Of a stretch of DNA of 64,000 nt, positions 1-7,533 are shown one piece after another. Under the pieces are notes generated by a model. That model had not been told where the DNA came from. It worked only from the letters and a program-made list of their open reading frames with translations, and ran no database searches. The position numbers and the translations under genes were made by a program. Every line of letters begins with the position of its first letter. Position 1 is the first letter of the stretch. Source of the DNA: CAZKGE01 sp964636405 (GTDB lineage: Bacteria > Bacillota > Clostridia > Christensenellales > CAG-138); contig CAZWSI010000008.1 of NCBI GenBank assembly GCA_964636405.1, forward strand, positions 20,989 to 84,988, in the 5' to 3' direction.

Positions 1-1001
1 AGCGAATAGGCGACAAGGCCCGTATAGCTTCCGCCGTTTCGCTCCACCGTTACATATTCAAAGGGCTGCACCGTGTGCGGATGCGCGCCCAGCACCGCGT
101 CCGCGCCAAGCGATAATAGCGTTTTGGCCGCCTCGCGCGTAAGCGCCGCGGGCGTTTCCGCATACTCCTCATCCCAATGCGCAAAGACGATCACAAACTC
201 CGCCCCGGCCTCGCGGCAGCGCGCGATATCTGCGGAAAGCAGCTCCGTATCCGCCGCGCGCGACACGAGATAAGATAGCTCGTAGCGCCCAAATCCGCTC
301 ACGTCGTTGAAAACCGAGGTACAGGCCACAAGGCCCACTTTTACGCCGCCCGCGTCAAGCACAAGCGGGCTTGTCTCGCGCTCCTTTACGGAGCGAAAGG
401 TGCCCGTGTGCGGCAGCTCCGCCGCGTCCAGCGCGTCGAGGGTGGCAAACACCCCGTCCGCGCCCCGGTCAAGAAAATGATTGTTCGCCGTGGTCACCGC
501 GTCCACGCCCAGGGAACGAAGGCAGGCGGCCAGCGAATCCGGCGCGTTGAAGCTGCCGTAGTTATTCTTGCCCGACGCGCCGCCCGAATACCCGGCCTTG
601 CGGCCCGCAAGCGGCGTTTCGAGATTGACGCACATCAAATCGACGCTTTGAAAGAGCGCCGCCACACCCGTAAAGGCCTCGGAAAAATCGTAACGCTGTG
701 CAGCGGAATCATACGCCGCCGCAAGCTGCCGCTGCGTCATGGAAACGTCCCCCGCCGCACCGATTGTCACGACGAGCGGCGCGGCCGCGTCGGACGCGGG
801 CGTGGGGGCGGCAGGCGTGAAGCTAGCCTCCGCTTCCGGCGCAAGTTCCAGAGCAAAAACGGCGGGCTCGACCGTTTGCGCGGGCGGCGTTTCGGCGGCC
901 GCCGGCACGGAGGGCGCGCAGGCGCCGAGAGTAAGCAGCAAAGCGTTCGCGCAAAGAAGCGCCACGATCCTTCGCGAACCTCCGGCGGACTCTTTGCTCA
1001 T
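1..1001 (-). CDS. CapA-family (PGA_cap) lipoprotein, 3' end outside the window
   Basis: The visible 333 residues start at an ATG that overlaps the prmC stop codon by 4 nt (ATGA), so the two are translationally coupled. The N-terminus is basic and then hydrophobic, and ends in a lipobox-like LGAC with Cys28 as the likely lipidated residue. An Ala/Pro/Thr-rich linker follows. From about residue 80 the sequence matches the metallophosphatase-like CapA/PGA_cap fold: GAAGDVS, then VNLETPL, a TTANNHFLDRG motif and FAHWDEEY, and AHPHTVQPFEY near the edge. Family members such as B. subtilis CapA act in poly-gamma-glutamate capsule work, but many single CapA-like lipoproteins have no known substrate. 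No capB or capC is visible, so the role is open. The family is secure; the function is not. Confidence 0.88.
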   Translation of the reverse strand, partial: MSKESAGGSRRIVALLCANALLLTLGACAPSVPAAAETPPAQTVEPAVFALELAPEAEASFTPAAPTPASDAAAPLVVTIGAAGDVSMTQRQLAAAYDSAAQRYDFSEAFTGVAALFQSVDLMCVNLETPLAGRKAGYSGGASGKNNYGSFNAPDSLAACLRSLGVDAVTTANNHFLDRGADGVFATLDALDAAELPHTGTFRSVKERETSPLVLDAGGVKVGLVACTSVFNDVSGFGRYELSYLVSRAADTELLSADIARCREAGAEFVIVFAHWDEEYAETPAALTREAAKTLLSLGADAVLGAHPHTVQPFEYVTVERNGGSYTGLVAYS

Positions 1002-1813
1002 AAACTCACCTCCGCCACGCGCGGATGGCCCGAAAGATCGGGCCGGACGACCGTTTGCGCGCCAAAGATCGTTTTTGCCGCGCTTTCCTGCGTATCGCCG
1101 ATTTCCATAAGCAGCGCGCCGCCGGGGTTGAGAAACGCGCGGTAGGCCGCCTCGATGCGGCGGTAAAAATCCAGCCCGTCCGCGCCGCCATGCAGCGCCA
1201 TGCGCGGCTCAAAGGCCAGTTCTTGCTGCAAAGCTTCAAAATCCGCGTCGGAAAGATACGGCGGGTTTACGGTGATCAGATCAAAGCGGCCCGATACGGG
1301 CGCGAACAAATCGCCTTGCGCAAAACGGATGGACGCCCCATGCCGCGCGGCGTTCTTCTCGGCGAGCGCAAGGGCCTCGGCGGAAAGATCGGTCGCGGTC
1401 ACGGCAAGGCCGCCAAGCTTTGCAAGCGAAACGGCCACGCACCCCGTGCCCGTGCATAGATCCAGCGCCGCGCTATACCCGCGTTCCTTTGCAAGCTCGA
1501 GCGCGCGCGCCGCAAGCGGCTCCGTATCCTGCCGCGGGATCAGCGCCGCGGGCGAAACGAAAAAATCCAGTCCCATAAAGGACCACTCGCCCAAAATATA
1601 TTGCAGCGGCTCCCCCGTCTCCCGGCGGGCCACGTCGTCAAAAAAGGCGACGAGCGCCTCCGGCGTAAGCGGTGCGTCCCGATGAAGGAAAAGAGCGCCG
1701 GGCGGAACGCCAAGATGCGCCGCCATCAGCAGTCTGGATTGCTGCTCCGCCTCCTCGCCCGCCACGGGCGCAAAACGGAGTTGCGCAAGGCGCATGGCCT
1801 CCCCCGCCGTCAC
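998..1813 (-). CDS. prmC: Peptide chain release factor N5-glutamine methyltransferase PrmC
   Basis: This 271-residue protein should methylate the glutamine of the GGQ motif in release factors, using S-adenosylmethionine. An N-terminal helical domain (about 1-80) is followed by a Rossmann-type methyltransferase domain with the SAM loop DLCTGTGCVAVSLA and the diagnostic catalytic NPPY motif (VNPPYLSD). The length is normal for PrmC. The start is a GTG whose last bases form the stop of the upstream DUF1385 gene (GTGA overlap), and its own stop overlaps the capA start. The rho-rpmE-prmC neighbourhood is typical of Bacillota. The usual partner gene prfA is not between these genes; it may lie elsewhere. 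I am confident of the assignment. Confidence 0.95.
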   Translation of the reverse strand: MTAGEAMRLAQLRFAPVAGEEAEQQSRLLMAAHLGVPPGALFLHRDAPLTPEALVAFFDDVARRETGEPLQYILGEWSFMGLDFFVSPAALIPRQDTEPLAARALELAKERGYSAALDLCTGTGCVAVSLAKLGGLAVTATDLSAEALALAEKNAARHGASIRFAQGDLFAPVSGRFDLITVNPPYLSDADFEALQQELAFEPRMALHGGADGLDFYRRIEAAYRAFLNPGGALLMEIGDTQESAAKTIFGAQTVVRPDLSGHPRVAEVSL

Positions 1814-2835
1814 GCCTTGGCCTCCTCCGCAGATTCCGCAGCAAAGTTGGCCGTTTCCGACGCCGCGCCCGAGCCCTGCCGGGTTCCCTCCGGGGCCGGC
1901 TCCAAAGCTTTTTCGGGCGGCTTACCGTCGGCCATAGCCAAATCGAAGGCGGCGATGGCAACCTCGATCATGGCCGGCTCCGGCTCGCGGGTGGTGAGAT
2001 ATTGCAGCCCCATGCCCGGCGCGCGCACAATGCGCGCAACGAGGCCGTCGCTTGCCGCCGCCAACTTGAGCACCTCATAGGAAATGCCCGCCACCACGGG
2101 CAAAAACAGCAGACGCGTAGCAAGGCGCAGCAGCAAATTCTCGCTGTAGGGCAGCAGTGCGAAAAACAGAATGGATATCGCCATGACCAAAAACAGATAG
2201 TTCGTTCCGCAGCGCGGGTGCAGCCGCGAATACCGCATGGCGTTTTCGGGCGTAAGGGGTGCGTCGTGCTCATAGCAGGCGATGGTTTTGTGCTCCGCGC
2301 CATGGTACATGAACAGATGCTTGATATCCTTCATCGTCGAGATGGCGCAGATATAGCCAAGGAAAACCAGCAGCCGCACCACGCCCTCGGAAAGGCTTTT
2401 CCAGATGCGGGGCGCGTTTTCGCCCCAAGGGATGAGCTGCGTGACAAGCGAGGGCAAAAACACGAACAGGCCGATTGCAAGCAGCACCGCAAGCACCACG
2501 CCAACGCCTATGGTCACATCCATAGCCGATTTGCCGAGCGTTTTTGCGAGCCACTTTTCAAACTTCGACGGCTCCTCGTCGATGGCTACGCCCGCAATCT
2601 CCGCCGAGCGCGTGATCATGCGCATGCCGGTTGACAGCGATTCCACAAACGCCACCACACCGCGCACCACGGGCAGGCCCAGAAAGGTGCCTGGCTTGGC
2701 CTTGGTCTCGCCGCACGTATATTCCGTTAAGATGCTTCCGTCGGCCTTCCGTACGGCCAGCGCAATGGCGCCCGACTGGTTTTTCATCATCACGCCGTCG
2801 AGCACCGCCTGCCCGCCGACCAAACACTTTTTCAT
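1810..2835 (-). CDS. DUF1385 membrane protein (YqhQ-like)
   Basis: This 341-residue protein begins at an ATG with an AAGG-type ribosome-binding site upstream; the longer in-frame extension lacks one. It opens with the family hallmark VGGQAVLDGVMMK and has the conserved LPVVRGVV segment. At least four hydrophobic segments follow (about residues 100-125, 150-170 and two near 215-260), with the conserved YHGAEHKTI and HPRCGTNYL motifs between them. B. subtilis YqhQ belongs to this family; its biochemical role is unknown to me. The last 50 residues are acidic and Ala/Pro-rich. Placement between rpmE and prmC is common in Clostridia. Confidence 0.9.
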   Translation of the reverse strand: MKKCLVGGQAVLDGVMMKNQSGAIALAVRKADGSILTEYTCGETKAKPGTFLGLPVVRGVVAFVESLSTGMRMITRSAEIAGVAIDEEPSKFEKWLAKTLGKSAMDVTIGVGVVLAVLLAIGLFVFLPSLVTQLIPWGENAPRIWKSLSEGVVRLLVFLGYICAISTMKDIKHLFMYHGAEHKTIACYEHDAPLTPENAMRYSRLHPRCGTNYLFLVMAISILFFALLPYSENLLLRLATRLLFLPVVAGISYEVLKLAAASDGLVARIVRAPGMGLQYLTTREPEPAMIEVAIAAFDLAMADGKPPEKALEPAPEGTRQGSGAASETANFAAESAEEAKA

Positions 2836-2932
2836 ATCCGCGACCTTCCCTTCCTTCCGCCTCGCGGCGAGCGCCGAAAAGCGGGTTTGAAAGCGCCGCC
2901 CGGCTTCCCGCGTCCCTGCGCCATCGGTGTGT

Positions 2933-2961
2933 ATGTTACCATAATCCTGTCGGCTTCGCAA
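2933..2961 (-). promoter_or_regulatory. Sigma-A-type promoter for the DUF1385-prmC-capA operon
   Basis: On the minus strand TTGCGA (2961-2956) and TAACAT (2938-2933) are separated by 17 bp, about 100 bp before the DUF1385 start. Each hexamer has four matches to consensus. Confidence 0.5.
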
Positions 2962-2984
2962 GGCGCTCCGGCGCATTGCCGATA

Positions 2985-3028
2985 CAAAGGAAGAACCCGC
3001 CTTCCGCTGCTTGCGGAGGACGGGCCCT
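2985..3028 (-). terminator. Probable terminator after rpmE
   Basis: An imperfect GC-rich hairpin (arms about 2993-3007 and 3013-3027, loop around TTGC) lies between the rpmE stop and the next promoter. On the minus strand it is followed by a weak pyrimidine run (TTCTTCCTTT). Confidence 0.5.
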
Positions 3029-3071
3029 AAAACCTTTACACGTTTCTCTCCCGGCGCGCGCGCTGGGAAAA

Positions 3072-3269
3072 TCAGATGCCGTAACGCTTCTTGAAGCGAT
3101 CGACACGGCCGCCGCTATCGACCAGCTTTTGCTTGCCGGTGAAGAACGGGTGGCACTTGCTGCAGATTTCGACCTTCAGCTCAGGCTTGGTGGAGTACGT
3201 GGTAAACGTCTCGCCGCAAGCGCAGCGAACGGTCGATACGCCATACTTGGGATGGATGCCCTGCTTCAT
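3072..3269 (-). CDS. rpmE: 50S ribosomal protein L31, zinc-binding type
   Basis: This 65-residue protein has the full L31 pattern: MKQGIHPKY at the start, the cysteine-containing VRCACGETF, and the CSKCHPFFTG motif, ending in a basic RVDRFKKRYG tail. The cysteines make it the zinc-binding (C+) form, which in other Bacillota is replaced by a zinc-independent paralogue under zinc limitation; no such paralogue is in this window. A strong AAGGAG ribosome-binding site precedes the ATG. It sits directly downstream of rho on the same strand, the usual order, but has its own promoter. Confidence 0.97.
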   Translation of the reverse strand: MKQGIHPKYGVSTVRCACGETFTTYSTKPELKVEICSKCHPFFTGKQKLVDSGGRVDRFKKRYGI

Positions 3270-3304
3270 AAAATATCACTCCTTACAAAAACCGTACCTT
3301 GGCT

Positions 3305-3333
3305 ATTATAACCACGGCCCGCGCAAAAAGCAA
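3305..3333 (-). promoter_or_regulatory. Sigma-A promoter for rpmE
   Basis: TTGCTT (3333-3328) and a perfect TATAAT (3310-3305) lie 17 bp apart on the minus strand, 35 nt before the rpmE start codon. The same hexamer pair occurs before the response regulator gene at 34550-34578. Confidence 0.75.
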
Positions 3334-3355
3334 CTGTTATTTTCAGAAAAAACGC

Positions 3356-5275
3356 CTATTTTCCGTAGCGGTTCGAGGCCATGGTGGTGTAGCCCTCTTT
3401 TTCGTAGATGCTCACCCAGTCCTTGAGCCGCTGGAGGAATTCTTCATTCGTGGCGGTTTTCTCCAGCATGCCGATAAACTGCTCCGTTACGTCCGCCGGA
3501 TTGCCGCCAGAGAGCACGCGGCGGATGGTGCGCACGCCCTCGAGCTCCTCCTGCGAAAGCAGCAAATCCTCGCGGCGCGTGCCCGATTTATAGATATCGA
3601 TGGCCGGGAAGATGCGCTTCTCGGACAGCTTGCGGTCCAGATGAATCTCCATATTGCCCGTGCCCTTGAATTCCTCATAAACCATATCGTCCATGCGGCT
3701 GCCCGTTTCGGTCAGGGCCGTCGCAATCACCGTAAGGCTTCCGCCGTTTTCGATGTTGCGCGCGGCGCCAAAGAAGCGCTTGGGCTTGTGCAGCGCGCCG
3801 GGATCCATGCCGCCGGAAAGCGTCCTGCCCGTGGGCGGGATGGTCAGATTATAGGCGCGCGCAAGGCGCGTCAGGCTGTCCATGAGGATGACCACGTCCT
3901 TGCCGTGCTCGACAAGGCGCATGGCGCGCTCAAGCACCATTTCGGCCACGCGGGTGTGATGCTCCGGCAGCTCGTCAAAGGTGGAATACAGCACCTCGCC
4001 CTTGATGGAGCGCTGCATATCGGTCACTTCCTCGGGCCGCTCGTCGATGAGCAGCACGATCAGGTGCGATTCGGGGTAATTCTTCGCGATGCCGTTTGCA
4101 ATGCTCTTAAGGAGCGTTGTTTTGCCCGCCTTGGGCTGGGACACGATCATGGCGCGCTGGCCCTTGCCAACGGGCGCGACCAAATCGATGAGGCGGATGG
4201 CCAGATTGTTCTGCCCCACATACTCGAGGGTGTAGCGCTCGTCGGGGAAAATGGGCACAAGCTCCTCAAAGGGTTTGCGGTCGGCCAAGCTGTCCGGCGG
4301 ATCGCCGTTGACGGCCGTAATGTACAAAAGCGCGAGAAAGCGCTCGCCCTCCTTGGAGGGGCGCGTTTTGCCCGTTACCAAATCGCCCGTGCGCAGCCCG
4401 AAACGCCGAATCTGCGCGATAGACACGTATACGTCGCGCTGGCCGGAAAGATAGTTCTCGGATCGCAGGAAGCCGTAGCCGTCCGGCAGCACCTCGAGCA
4501 CACCCTCCGCGTCGCCGCAATCGCCCGTTTGGAGCATCTCTGGCACGGCCGGGTTGCTCGTCCCGTAATCCTTATTGTAATAGCCCTCCTGCCGGTTGCG
4601 GTAGCGGCGGTCGTCGTCAAAGCCCTCCGCGCCGGCGTAGCCGCCCTGATACCCGCCCTGCTGGTACGGCTGCTGATACCCCTGCTGATACGGCTGCTGA
4701 TAGCCCTGCTGATACGGCTGCTGATAGCCCTGCTGATAGCCGGCGCCCTGCTGCTGATACCCGCCGCTTTGGTAACCGCCCTGCTGATAGCCGCGCTGCG
4801 CATAGCTCTGCTGCGCGCCGCCGCCATAGCTCTTGCGCGGCTGATAGCCCTGCTGCCTGCCGGTATTCGCATTGTTGTCGTAGTAAATCTTATGGGGCTG
4901 ATACCCGCTCTGGCGCTGGGTGCTGCCGTTATAGCCGCGCGCGCGGTACGGCTCGCGCTCCGCGTCCCCCGCAGTGGGATTCTCGGACGGCTCCGCGCCC
5001 TGCAAAGCGGCCTGCGACGCCTCGACGGCTGCGGATTCCGCCGATACAGGCGCGATCTCGGCGCTTGGCGCTTCCATGCGCGGCGCTTCGTCGCAAGCAG
5101 CGGACACGGGCGCGCTTGCCTGCGCTTGCGCGGCGTTTTTGCCCGGCACGCCCCCCGCCATGATGATTTCGACCAATTCCGCCTTGCGGTATTTCGTCAC
5201 TGATTTTACGCCCTGAAGCTTCGCGATTTCATACAAATCAGAGACGCTCTTGGCCTCAAGTTGTTCCTTATTCAA
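3356..5275 (-). CDS. rho: Transcription termination factor Rho with a long Q/Y/G-rich insert
   Basis: This 639-residue hexameric RNA helicase ends transcription at Rho-dependent sites. Residues 1-42 form the Rho N-terminal helical domain. Residues about 43-245 are an insert, first Ala/Glu-rich and then (about 140-215) made of Gln, Tyr and Gly with repeats of the type YQQPYQQG. The cold-shock RNA-binding domain (about 250-325) and the RecA-type ATPase follow, with Walker A PKAGKTT (381-387), Walker B LIVLLIDERPEE and an R-loop-like FKGTGNMEI. The start is TTG, chosen because AGGAG lies 6 nt before it and the Rho N-domain begins right after. Many Rho proteins are near 420 residues, so the extra length is the insert. 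Some Clostridia Rho proteins carry prion-like inserts; behaviour of this one is inference. Confidence 0.96.
   Translation of the reverse strand: MNKEQLEAKSVSDLYEIAKLQGVKSVTKYRKAELVEIIMAGGVPGKNAAQAQASAPVSAACDEAPRMEAPSAEIAPVSAESAAVEASQAALQGAEPSENPTAGDAEREPYRARGYNGSTQRQSGYQPHKIYYDNNANTGRQQGYQPRKSYGGGAQQSYAQRGYQQGGYQSGGYQQQGAGYQQGYQQPYQQGYQQPYQQGYQQPYQQGGYQGGYAGAEGFDDDRRYRNRQEGYYNKDYGTSNPAVPEMLQTGDCGDAEGVLEVLPDGYGFLRSENYLSGQRDVYVSIAQIRRFGLRTGDLVTGKTRPSKEGERFLALLYITAVNGDPPDSLADRKPFEELVPIFPDERYTLEYVGQNNLAIRLIDLVAPVGKGQRAMIVSQPKAGKTTLLKSIANGIAKNYPESHLIVLLIDERPEEVTDMQRSIKGEVLYSTFDELPEHHTRVAEMVLERAMRLVEHGKDVVILMDSLTRLARAYNLTIPPTGRTLSGGMDPGALHKPKRFFGAARNIENGGSLTVIATALTETGSRMDDMVYEEFKGTGNMEIHLDRKLSEKRIFPAIDIYKSGTRREDLLLSQEELEGVRTIRRVLSGGNPADVTEQFIGMLEKTATNEEFLQRLKDWVSIYEKEGYTTMASNRYGK
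4625..4815 (-). repeat. Degenerate in-frame tandem repeats inside rho
   Basis: The DNA encoding the Q/Y/G-rich part of Rho is a run of near-identical 12- and 24-bp units (CTGCTGATA followed by CGG or GCC on the plus strand). The encoded unit is YQQ plus P/G/Y. The number of units is likely to vary between strains by slippage. Confidence 0.85.
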
Positions 5276-5362
5276 AGACTTCTCCTCTCTACCGATGCCA
5301 TGCCATAGAACTATGGAATACGACGATGCAAAAAATTCCCGACTTGTTTTTCATACGGCTTT

Positions 5363-5391
5363 AGCATACTGAATTATCCTACGTTTGTCAA
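5363..5391 (-). promoter_or_regulatory. Strong sigma-A promoter for rho
   Basis: A perfect TTGACA (5391-5386) and TATGCT (5368-5363) are 17 bp apart on the minus strand. The start site would be near 5356, leaving an untranslated leader of about 80 nt before the TTG start of rho; such leaders can serve in Rho autoregulation. Confidence 0.8.
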
Positions 5392-5515
5392 GAACGGGCG
5401 ACAGCATTTTTGCCCATTTCCAACGGTGTGACAAAAATTTCAAAATCGCCATTTTGCTATCATAATTCTCTCGCGGCGGGCATATCCTGCACCAATCTAC
5501 TGCGGGGGGTTGCAT

Positions 5516-5809
5516 ATGGAACGACGCGAAAGCGACCTGGGAAAGCTGCGGCCGCGGGCCCACAGCGTACACATCAATAACCGCATGCGCGTGAGCATCA
5601 CGGGCGTGCTGGACGTGGAAAGCTTTAACGAGCAGGACGTTATGCTGCTTACGGAGGCCGGGCCCTTAAACCTTGTCGGCACGGGCATGCATCTGGCGCG
5701 GCTGAATCTCGAGGACGGGCAGATCTCCATCGAAGGCGAAATCCTGGCGCTCGATTACGAGCCGCCCGAGCAGGAAAAGCGCGGTCTCTTTACAAAGGTA
5801 TTCCGCTGA
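5516..5809 (+). CDS. yabP: Sporulation protein YabP
   Basis: This 97-residue protein matches YabP, needed for spore maturation in B. subtilis. Family signatures are the HSVHINNRMRVSITGVLDVESF opening block (quoted in part: INNRMRVSITGV, VESFNEQDV) and the LNLVGTGMHLARLNLEDG core, here predicted as a small beta-rich domain. I chose the ATG at 5516 over the TTG two codons earlier because a G-rich Shine-Dalgarno run lies 6 nt before it. The stop overlaps the yabQ start (TGATG). In B. subtilis yabP and yabQ are expressed in the mother cell under sigma E; the AT-rich region before this gene may hold such a promoter, but I cannot fix it. It shows that the organism is a spore former or descends from one. 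Confidence 0.93.
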   Translation: MERRESDLGKLRPRAHSVHINNRMRVSITGVLDVESFNEQDVMLLTEAGPLNLVGTGMHLARLNLEDGQISIEGEILALDYEPPEQEKRGLFTKVFR

Positions 5810-6120
5810 TGGAGGGCATGAACAATACCCTCGTTCAGCCCGCGTCCTTTCTTATATTTATGTATGGAGGCGTGGTGCTCGGACTGATCGGCTGCGTTTT
5901 TACCCGGCTGCGCGCACGCTTTCCGGGGCGCGCCTTCTGCGGCCTTTGCGACGCGCTGCTTGCTCTCTCCTTCTTTATTGTCTGTGCCGCGTGTTTTCTT
6001 GTGGGGACGCGCGGCGTGCTCCGCCTCTATGGGTTTTTGGGCCTTGCTCTGGGGCTGCTTCTGGCGCGAAGCAGCTTTGGCGCGCTGCCAATCCCCCTTG
6101 TGGGAAAAAAGAAATCGTAA
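5809..6120 (+). CDS. yabQ: Spore cortex biosynthesis protein YabQ
   Basis: This 103-residue protein has three hydrophobic segments (about 12-30, 43-66 and 71-85) and a basic C-terminus, in line with the YabQ membrane protein required for cortex formation. It begins 1 nt inside the yabP stop codon, so it is translationally coupled; an ATG three codons later is an alternative start. B. subtilis YabQ is longer, so this is a short form. divIC, which follows yabQ in many Bacillota, is absent: a tRNA gene comes next. Synteny with yabP carries much of the assignment. Confidence 0.85.
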   Translation: MEGMNNTLVQPASFLIFMYGGVVLGLIGCVFTRLRARFPGRAFCGLCDALLALSFFIVCAACFLVGTRGVLRLYGFLGLALGLLLARSSFGALPIPLVGKKKS

Positions 6121-6139
6121 ATTCGCCTGTGCAAAGGGC

Positions 6140-6168
6140 TTGACTTTCGGCTTCCGTGCGGCTACAAT
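6140..6168 (+). promoter_or_regulatory. Sigma-A promoter for the tRNA-Arg gene
   Basis: TTGACT (6140-6145) and TACAAT (6163-6168) have a 17-bp spacer and end 14 bp before the mature tRNA 5' end. Confidence 0.8.
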
Positions 6169-6182
6169 AAGCAATGCGAAAT

Positions 6183-6258
6183 GCGCTTGTAGCTCAGTGG
6201 ATAGAGTGCCCGGCTACGAACCGGTAGGTCGCAGGTTCGAACCCTGCCAGGCGCGCCA
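6183..6258 (+). tRNA. tRNA-Arg (anticodon ACG)
   Basis: The 76-nt cloverleaf folds by eye. The acceptor stem GCGCTTG pairs with CAGGCGC, the D arm is GCTC/GAGT, the anticodon loop CTACGAA gives anticodon ACG, and the T arm is GCAGG-TTCGAAC-CCTGC. The discriminator is G and CCA is encoded. The outermost pair of the anticodon stem is a C-T mismatch. A34 would be converted to inosine by TadA in order to read CGU, CGC and CGA. Confidence 0.97.
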
Positions 6259-6261
6259 AGC

Positions 6262-6293
6262 AAAAAGCCCTAATACGGGGCTTTTTCTTTTGT
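6262..6293 (+). terminator. Intrinsic terminator after tRNA-Arg
   Basis: The hairpin AAAAAGCCC-taatac-GGGGCTTTTT is followed by CTTTTG, starting 4 nt after the tRNA CCA end. Confidence 0.9.
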
Positions 6294-6573
6294 TTATCCT
6301 CTATACTTTTTGTTCGTTTTCTTCCCCTTGTCAACCTTATATCCCTTTTATGTTCCTGAACGCAAAAAAGGCCTGCCGGAAAGATTCAGGCGCACAACGT
6401 ACGAACAAGAAAATGAGACGCACATCTTACCGCAAAAGGCATGCTCCGGCTTTTTTTAGCTGCGATAAAGGAAAGCCCGAATATAAAGGCAAATGTAAAC
6501 CGCCGTTTACCCCGCCGTATCTGTTTGGCAATTGTAAAGGGAGGTTTGGTATAGTATTCTTCTCGTGTGTTGC
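6294..6573. other. Intergenic stretch with no convincing gene
   Basis: This is AT-richer than the flanks. The open frames here have no ribosome-binding site or recognisable product. Near its end TTGGCA (6525-6530) and TATAGT (6550-6555), 19 bp apart, could be a weak promoter for the small gene that follows. Confidence 0.5.
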
Positions 6574-6584
6574 GGAGGCATCGG

Positions 6585-6734
6585 ATGGAACCGAAGGATA
6601 ACGTCCTTGCGCTGGAGGAGCTATTGTGGCTGAACGCTGCAAACAGCAAATTCACCAAGTTTTCTGAAGTCCCCTATATGTACGGCTATCTTGTCAACGA
6701 CGTCGTTATGGACATGCGGAAGCGTTTTCAATAA
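6585..6734 (+). CDS. Small protein of unknown function, 49 aa
   Basis: An ATG with a near-perfect GGAGG 6 nt upstream opens a 49-codon frame ending in TAA. The product begins MEPKDNVLALEELLWLN and ends VVMDMRKRFQ. It is acidic in the first half, has no signal peptide or membrane segment, and is unlike any family I can name. A weak promoter-like pair lies upstream. The next tiny frame starts 30 nt later on the same strand. The strong ribosome-binding site is the main support. It could also be the start of a decayed longer gene, because the region downstream is poor in coding signal. Confidence 0.5.
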   Translation: MEPKDNVLALEELLWLNAANSKFTKFSEVPYMYGYLVNDVVMDMRKRFQ

Positions 6735-6764
6735 GGCAAGGCGTCCTTGTGCGAAGGAAAGCAT

Positions 6765-6833
6765 ATGAAACGAATTGTGTCGATGCTTTTTATACCGGTT
6801 ATGGCGGTTTCTCTTGCCGCCTGTACGGCTTGA
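6765..6833 (+). CDS. 22-residue lipoprotein-leader peptide or truncated lipoprotein
   Basis: The ATG has AAGGAAA 5-6 nt upstream and begins a 22-codon frame. It reads as a complete lipoprotein signal peptide: MKRIV, a hydrophobic core, and the lipobox SLAAC followed by only Thr-Ala before TGA. After processing by Lgt and Lsp the product would be a lipidated tripeptide and a free signal peptide. It may be the stub of a lipoprotein gene cut by a stop codon, or a genuine micro-gene. Enterococcal sex pheromones come from lipoprotein signal peptides, but those are parts of full-length lipoproteins. The ribosome-binding site and clean lipobox support translation. Confidence 0.4.
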   Translation: MKRIVSMLFIPVMAVSLAACTA

Positions 6834-6949
6834 GAGGCATTTTGCGCGCAAATTCTTGAAAAGCGGCACTTCAGCATGCTACAATCATGACTGAAATTCG
6901 TATAATTCCATATAAGCAAGAGCGCGGAGCACGCCGGGAAGGAAGCGCG

Positions 6950-7513
6950 ATGAAACGTGTAACGGACGCAATAAACGCCTATATCCCCCGCTGTGAGCAG
7001 GAAGCGCGCGACAAAGCCGCCATGCTCGCCTTCCTTGCGCGCAATGAAAACGCGCTGCTCCGCGAAAATGAAACGGCGCACCTCACCGCGTCCGCGTGGG
7101 CGGTCAACCGCGCGCGAAGCCACGTGCTCATGGTCTATCACAACATCTACCGTTCATGGTCGTGGACGGGCGGGCACGCGGACGGAGACGGCGATCTGCT
7201 CGCCGTGGCGCTGCGCGAGCTGCGCGAAGAAACGGGCATAAAGAGCGCGCTTCCCGTTTCGTCCGAGGTGTTTTCGCTGGAAATCCTGACCGTGGACGGG
7301 CACGAAAAACGCGGCGTATACGTTCCCTCGCATCTGCATTTGAATCTGACCTATCTCCTCGAGGCGGACGACCGAGAGCCGCTTTCCGTTAAGCCAGACG
7401 AGAACCGGGGCGTGCGCTGGATCCCGTCTTCGGAGGTGTTAAGCGCCGTAACCGAGCCGTGGATGAACGCGCGCATATACGAAAAGCTGCTCTTGCGGGC
7501 GCGCCGCATATAG
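6950..7513 (+). CDS. NUDIX hydrolase
   Basis: This 187-residue protein should cleave nucleoside-diphosphate-linked substrates. The Nudix box runs from GGHADGDGD to RELREETGI, with the metal-binding REXXEE core intact; the first acidic position of the box appears as Asp. Downstream HLHLNLTYLL and EENRG-like GVRW motifs fit the fold, and the sequence resembles the group that starts with a helical N-terminus and acts on an unknown substrate. I start it at the ATG at 6950, preceded by GGGAAGGAAG, rather than at 6887, which has no ribosome-binding site. It converges with the transglutaminase gene. Specificity cannot be told from the sequence. Confidence 0.88.
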   Translation: MKRVTDAINAYIPRCEQEARDKAAMLAFLARNENALLRENETAHLTASAWAVNRARSHVLMVYHNIYRSWSWTGGHADGDGDLLAVALRELREETGIKSALPVSSEVFSLEILTVDGHEKRGVYVPSHLHLNLTYLLEADDREPLSVKPDENRGVRWIPSSEVLSAVTEPWMNARIYEKLLLRARRI

Positions 7514-7533
7514 AGCGGCGACCGCGCTCGGCG

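Noticed and set aside
3299..5203. 634-codon plus-strand frame opposite rho
   Set aside because: It is the antisense shadow of rho, kept open by GC-rich codon bias; Rho motifs are unmistakable on the other strand and the plus frame has no domain.
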